The position numbers and the translations under genes are program-made. A stretch of 64,000 bases of DNA from Marsupella aquatica (lineage: Eukaryota > Marchantiophyta): assembly GCA_973895155.1 (NCBI GenBank), contig OZ316896.1, positions 5,828,001-5,892,000 on the forward strand, given 5' to 3'. Positions 60,901 to 64,000 of this stretch are shown here, piece after piece. The notes under the pieces are model-generated. The model saw only the letters and a list, made by a program, of their open reading frames with translations, was not told the origin of the DNA and did no database searches. Position 1 is the first letter of the stretch. Every line of letters starts with the position of its first letter.

Positions 60901-61189
60901 CGACTGATGGAGACCTCGTCTTCACACAAATAATAGTTCCTTCCATGTCTTCAGTTTCAGCAAGCTCAATGGCCCAACAGAATCCAAATAAACCCTGTCC
61001 AGGGCAGGAAACCTCGATTGCATGTTCATCTTCGACTACCAAATTAGGCGATCCCAATTTCGCACCTGGTACAGCCAAAATGTAGCAATTGTCAGAAACA
61101 TGTACTACAAAACCAAGAAACAAATAGGTGGCTCGAAATGATCTTGATCTTCCTTTTAAGTTTAATAGTCTGACATGTTCCAATGCCAT
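57924..61189 (-). CDS. ParB/sulfiredoxin-like plus degenerate N4/N6-methyltransferase-like protein, 1031 residues
   Basis: Two exons, 61189-59594 and 59423-57924, join in phase 0 at CAG|GTAAAT ... TTTGGATCAG|GAT. Residues 1-250 are an unrecognised globular part. Residues 252-330 are Lys/Arg-rich and NLS-like (VSQKRKRVEKPESKAKK). Residues about 351-445 resemble a ParB/sulfiredoxin fold (VYRMFNKDHAMEVAKSM...PVVADLIP...AISGQYSAKAAIWI). Residues 533-760 are helical and unknown. Residues about 757-1005 resemble bacterial N4/N6 DNA methyltransferases, ending MTKHLVDYFSCPGHTVLDFF and SGGQTLKACVILGRDCFVYSD (motif I region). The catalytic (S/D/N)PP(Y/W) motif expected near residue 765 reads TCPLSIVN, and motif I FxGxG reads FSGGQ, so catalysis is doubtful. 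ParB-methylase pairing is a phage and bacterial arrangement, so ancient transfer is possible. The last roughly 25 residues come from an interspersed repeat. Upstream in-frame TGA supports the ATG at 61189. Confidence 0.6.
59455..59565. repeat. Two identical palindromes in the intron of the large minus-strand gene
   Basis: CTCGAGACAATCTCGAG at 59455-59471 and again at 59549-59565, both preceded by GAGG. They lie 94 bp apart and nearly span the 170-bp intron (59424-59593). They share the A-centred variant not seen elsewhere in the window, so they probably arose by local duplication. Each can fold on itself or pair with the other. Confidence 0.9.
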
Positions 61190-61236
61190 TTCATCCGTGG
61201 AATTTAAAAAGAGATTTCAAACCCAAGAAATCTAAA

Positions 61237-62068
61237 AAGATAACACAATAGTTAGGAAACACAATAGGCTCGAGATGATCTCGAGCCACCATCTGTTTAA
61301 AAGATCTCGATCCTCATATATATCAGTTGAGGTTTTATTCCATTGCATATCATGAACCAGTCAAATTTAACGAACAACATTTTCAAGAATGATCCAATGT
61401 CACCTATTCGACCACATTCAAAACCCTCTAACTCAGTGGTTTGTCATCTTCACAAACGAGTTGGAGGACTAAGAAAGTGGTCCAAAAGGCAAGCTTGGAT
61501 CACAATGAAAAGGATATTAGTAATTGACGACATGGAGTCCTTCCAACTGGAAGAAATTGGCCAAGGGATACAAATGACCATAAAGGAAGATGGTGAGGGA
61601 TATATTTGGCTCGAGACGATCTCGAGCCTAACATGTCAAATGAGTGATCCAAATATCATATTCAACAATGAACATCATATTCAATCAATGATTAAAATCC
61701 ACTTTCTCCATTGACTTCTGATACCCACAAACCCGTTCGAATGTCAATAATAAGAACGAGTTGGAGGGTACAGAAGTCCCTGGAGGAAGGAAATTTTAGA
61801 TTTTTTGGATATGATGTTTCACTTTTGAAGGATAAGGGTTTCCAACTTGAAGAAATCTCACTAGGTCACATGCAGGAATTGCATACTGGCTCGAGACGAT
61901 CTCGAGAGTCATGCCACTTACATCAAATGCAAAATCAATTGATAGATCACAACTTTTGAAGCAAAGTATTGCAGAAAACATCAATAGGCTTGAGATGATC
62001 TTGAGCCTCAACTGCATCCAAGGAATCCAGAAACAAGTGGACCAATTGAAGCTCGAGACGATCTCGAG
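61237..62068. repeat. Leader/intron region with five palindromes on 280-340 bp repeat units
   Basis: Palindromes lie at 61269-61285 (CTCGAGATGATCTCGAG), 61610-61626 and 61890-61906 (both CTCGAGACGATCTCGAG), 61989-62005 (diverged CTTGAGATGATCTTGAG) and 62052-62068 (CTCGAGACGATCTCGAG). The flanks of the second and third copies are themselves related: ACAAACGAGTTGGAGGA versus AAGAACGAGTTGGAGGG, then TTCCAACTGGAAGAAAT versus TTCCAACTTGAAGAAAT. The palindrome thus rides on a longer, imperfect tandem unit. A splice acceptor (TTATCTTTTTAG) near 61236-61248 suggests that this is a leader intron of the minus-strand gene. Confidence 0.8.
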
Positions 62069-62219
62069 TTAAACCTGAACAGAACAAAGATGATGAATTA
62101 CGTTTAATGGTGCGATGGATCTGATGCGCTGAGTCTAGATGGGTCTGAAGCTCTTCGCCAATGGTTGCAAGGTTGTACTCAACGAAGTCCTCCTTGAAGA
62201 AATCTACAACAGTCGACAT
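61947..62219 (-). CDS. Small ORF or first exon (MSTVVDFFKEDF...), function unknown
   Basis: The ATG at 62217-62219 opens 90 codons to a stop at 61947. The first 49 residues (MSTVVDFFKEDFVEYNLATI..., ending SSLFCSG) look like a real helical exon and end at a possible donor CAG|GTTTAA (about 62076). Beyond it the frame runs through two palindrome copies (TRDRLEL and AQDHLKP). Direct joining to the 61189 exon is not in frame, because an in-frame TGA intervenes. It may be an upstream ORF, a separate small protein, or an exon using splice sites I did not find. Confidence 0.35.
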   Translation of the reverse strand: MSTVVDFFKEDFVEYNLATIGEELQTHLDSAHQIHRTIKRNSSSLFCSGLTRDRLELQLVHLFLDSLDAVEAQDHLKPIDVFCNTLLQKL

Positions 62220-62266
62220 GGCTGGTGAAGAGAGGAACGTACTACGGGCTGAGAACTTAAAAACAA

Positions 62267-62421
62267 ATCTTGAGCCTAAACAGAATATCTCAACCCTATC
62301 AAAGCTCGAGCTTAAACACAAAATCTTGACCCTATAAAATCTCGAGGAAAAAACCTAATCTCGACCCTCTGCAATCTTGAGGCTAATACAAGGATCTCGA
62401 GGCAAGAGCGCAAAACAATCT
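62267..62421. promoter_or_regulatory. Array of nine palindrome half-sites between divergent genes
   Basis: ATCT(C/T)(G/A)A-type half-sites (the right half of the palindrome, ATCTCGAG) start at 62267, 62287, 62303, 62323, 62339, 62358, 62374, 62394 and 62418. Spacings are 20, 16, 20, 16, 19, 16, 20 and 24 bp, i.e. a roughly 36-bp unit with two half-sites. It lies between the minus-strand ATG at 62219 and the plus-strand transcription unit, in the probable shared promoter or leader. A regulatory role is inference; tandem duplication alone could produce it. Confidence 0.55.
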
Positions 62422-63183
62422 AGAGGCAAGGAGGCAAGGGACGCGAGGAGGCGAAGAGGCGAGGAGGTGAATGTAAAAATGGGGAATTCAAAACCCCTGA
62501 AGCCACTATAAGCCCCTCGGGGGTCGGCCTTGGCCGTGCCAAGCATGCCAGGGCTCGTGCAGGCTCAGGCAGGCTACCACGCAACCTGTTGGGTGCGTAC
62601 AGTCATTATTATGGTCACACGTGTTGTCATTATTGTTATCCGTACTTCAGCCCTGCCGTGAGTTTAGCCGTGACACAAGTTCAACAAAGCCGTCTTATTG
62701 GCCTTTTTGTCTGTCAGGGTTTTATATATTGCTTCTCTTTGGTCTCCAGCGGGTCATTATTCTCATTTCGTTTCATTGCTCGCTCGTTTCTCCCTCTGCC
62801 TCTCTCTCCATCTCCCTCTCTTTGGCTCTAGATTTATGCTCTGATCTCTTTCTGTTGTTCTTTTCAAGGGTTGTGGACTCTATGTTTGTGCAATTCTCAT
62901 TTTAAGCCCTGAAGGAGGTCTAAAATAATTGAGCTCCTATCTTTTAGAAAACCAAACCTTTTCAGCTTATACTAGTGTCGGTCAAAATCCATTTGGAAGC
63001 CTTTTCCCTCTATTTGATGGCCTTTTAGAAGCTATTTCTCAGTGTCTGGAAGTAAACTGGGAGCCTACTTTCTTAATTGCACCAAATCATTCTTCTAGAT
63101 CATCTAGAGCCATTTATATGTTCTTATTTTGGGTGGCTTATTATTCATCATAGTTTCTTTGTCAAATACAATGTCCTTTTTGG
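62422..63183 (+). promoter_or_regulatory. Presumed promoter and 5' leader of the right-edge gene
   Basis: A purine-rich stretch (GAGGCGAAGAGGCGAGGAGG, 62448-62468) is followed by a pyrimidine-rich one (62780-62830, CTCTGCCTCTCTCCATC...). No protein feature is recognised. The divergent layout suggests a bidirectional promoter around 62.2-62.6 kb. Confidence 0.35.
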
Positions 63184-63531
63184 CTCGAGATCATCTCGAG
63201 TCATAAGTTTGATCCTCAAACTTATTCACTTTTGCCTTCTTTCTAACGGTGCATTCGGTTTTCCTTCTTATAATTGAGTTTGTAGAGAGTCGGAGGTATA
63301 GAATCTGAATTCGCTATTCAGTGAGATTTCATATTTTACCTCGAGATCATCTCGAGCTAAATACTTCTGAATTTTTACATATTGGAGTTTTTGGTCCCTC
63401 TTCTACCTCGAGATCGTCTCGAGGTAAAAGAATTTCTTATTTTCTCTATCACACAACTTTGTGGGATAACCTTCTACACTTGGGTTTTTTGGTTTGTTTT
63501 TTTAGTCACTTTACCTCGAGATCATCTCGAG
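63184..63531. repeat. Four palindromes in the leader of the right-edge gene
   Basis: CTCGAGATCATCTCGAG at 63184-63200, 63340-63356 and 63515-63531, and CTCGAGATCGTCTCGAG at 63407-63423. The last copy extends to a perfect 25-bp inverted repeat (63511-63535, TTAC...GTAA outside). The central base on the plus strand is C in all four, versus G or A in the copies at 59.4-62.1 kb. Confidence 0.9.
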
Positions 63532-63567
63532 GTAACTACATCCAACAGTTTGGACCACGTTTGCAAA

Positions 63568-64000
63568 ATGGGGATTTTCTTTCGAGGGGACAAGGTTTGC
63601 CTCGTAATCAATAGAGTGGAAGTTGCTTGCGGGACCGTCCTCAAGGTTGACCCGGGTGACTCAGTGCGTAATGTTGATTTGGGAAGTAATTGTATAGGAG
63701 TTCTCATTGAGAAGTGCTATGAGGGATCATGGGAAATTCCTTACCCTTTGCCGCCGATCAGGACCCTGTTTGATGCTGTCGACTCCTGCATTATTTGGGA
63801 TGCCTCTTTTGCATATTTGAAGTCACAGTCAACTCCAGCGACAACACAAGTGGATGCCTCTTGTTCTACAAAGGATACGGTTCCTGGTTTTGTACCAGAC
63901 AAATCTTCGGTGGGAAGTTTTGGAGACTCGATTATATCTGGCGATGAAGTTGAGCTCTGGATCGGCAATCAGATTGTGGCTCATGGATTTGTGTTCAAGA
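63568..64000 (+). CDS. Ptta/En/Spm transposase-associated-domain-like protein, 3' end beyond window
   Basis: The ATG at 63568 opens a frame that runs off the right edge (144 codons visible). Residues 6-80 (GDKVCLVINRVEVACGTVLK, DSVRNVDLGSNCIGVLIEKC, WEIPYPLPP...LFDAVDSCIIWD) resemble, from memory of the family, the domain found in plant Ptta/En/Spm transposon proteins (Pfam DUF8039). After a 45-residue Ser/Thr-rich linker, VELWIGNQIVAHGFVFK begins a second similar unit. The two therefore form a tandem repeat of the same domain. Two-domain host genes of this kind could be domesticated transposon proteins. The frame continues open upstream through the 63515 palindrome (LPRDHLEV), so the true start may lie further 5'. 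Confidence 0.45.
   Translation, partial: MGIFFRGDKVCLVINRVEVACGTVLKVDPGDSVRNVDLGSNCIGVLIEKCYEGSWEIPYPLPPIRTLFDAVDSCIIWDASFAYLKSQSTPATTQVDASCSTKDTVPGFVPDKSSVGSFGDSIISGDEVELWIGNQIVAHGFVFK

Noticed and set aside
61269-63531. CRISPR-like array formed by the palindromes
   Set aside because: Spacing is irregular (60 to more than 1000 bp), no spacer-sized intervals exist, and the genome is a plant nuclear one.

Overview
This is a eukaryotic nuclear window, almost certainly from a land plant. The evidence is a chloroplast sedoheptulose-1,7-bisphosphatase with a transit peptide, a chloroplast S4-domain RNA-binding protein, an actin gene with the classical plant intron positions, a GH79 heparanase-like gene in nine exons, GT-AG introns throughout, and Copia-type retrotransposon debris. 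Gene density is low (about one gene per 7-8 kb) and repeat content is high. A seed-free plant (bryophyte or lycophyte) is my guess from the actin N-terminus and the unusual gene cluster at the right end. I cannot prove the clade from sequence alone.

Layout. 1-6.6 kb: no convincing gene, some short tandem duplications. 6.66-7.0 kb (-): intronless cytochrome c. 13.06-14.0 kb (-): intronless chloroplast S4-domain protein, with a weak small two-exon candidate diverging from it. 16.7-17.1 kb: degenerate minisatellite. 17.75-18.1 kb: abrupt GC-rich block abutting a 5'-truncated, multiply stopped Copia element (18.2-22.5 kb) that keeps its 3' LTR. 24.0-24.2 kb: tRNA-derived SINE-like sequence. 25.26-31.24 kb (+): complete heparanase-like gene whose nine exons sum to an open 542-residue frame. 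32.9-36.3 kb: three kinds of tandem or degenerate repeats. 37.4-39.77 kb (+): complete actin gene with leader intron. 41.1-41.8 kb: tandem repeats followed by a TA-flanked MITE. 44.88-47.83 kb (-): complete seven-exon SBPase. 49.3-53.4 kb: (AC)n, two solo LTRs of the same Copia family (one with a perfect 5-bp target duplication), a long hairpin, and a roughly 270-300 bp tandem array.

53.7-64.0 kb is the unusual part. On the minus strand it holds an FCP1/NIF-type HAD phosphatase-like gene with a changed motif I, an acidic hypothetical ORF, and a 1031-residue two-exon protein. That protein joins a ParB/sulfiredoxin-like segment to a C-terminal segment resembling bacterial N4/N6 DNA methyltransferases, but with decayed catalytic motifs. 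On the plus strand a gene runs off the right edge; it resembles a domain of plant Ptta/En/Spm transposase-associated proteins. A 17-bp palindrome family (CTCGAGATNATCTCGAG and close variants) occurs at least 13 times between 55.2 and 63.5 kb, in introns, leaders and one or more ORFs. An array of its half-sites with alternating 20/16-bp spacing lies between the two divergent transcription units. I consider this cluster the best candidate for something undescribed.

The housekeeping genes show no functional operon-like linkage. Cytochrome c acts in mitochondria, the S4 protein and SBPase in chloroplasts, actin in the cytoskeleton, and the heparanase in the wall or secretory path. The palindrome-bearing genes may share regulation or descent, which is inference.
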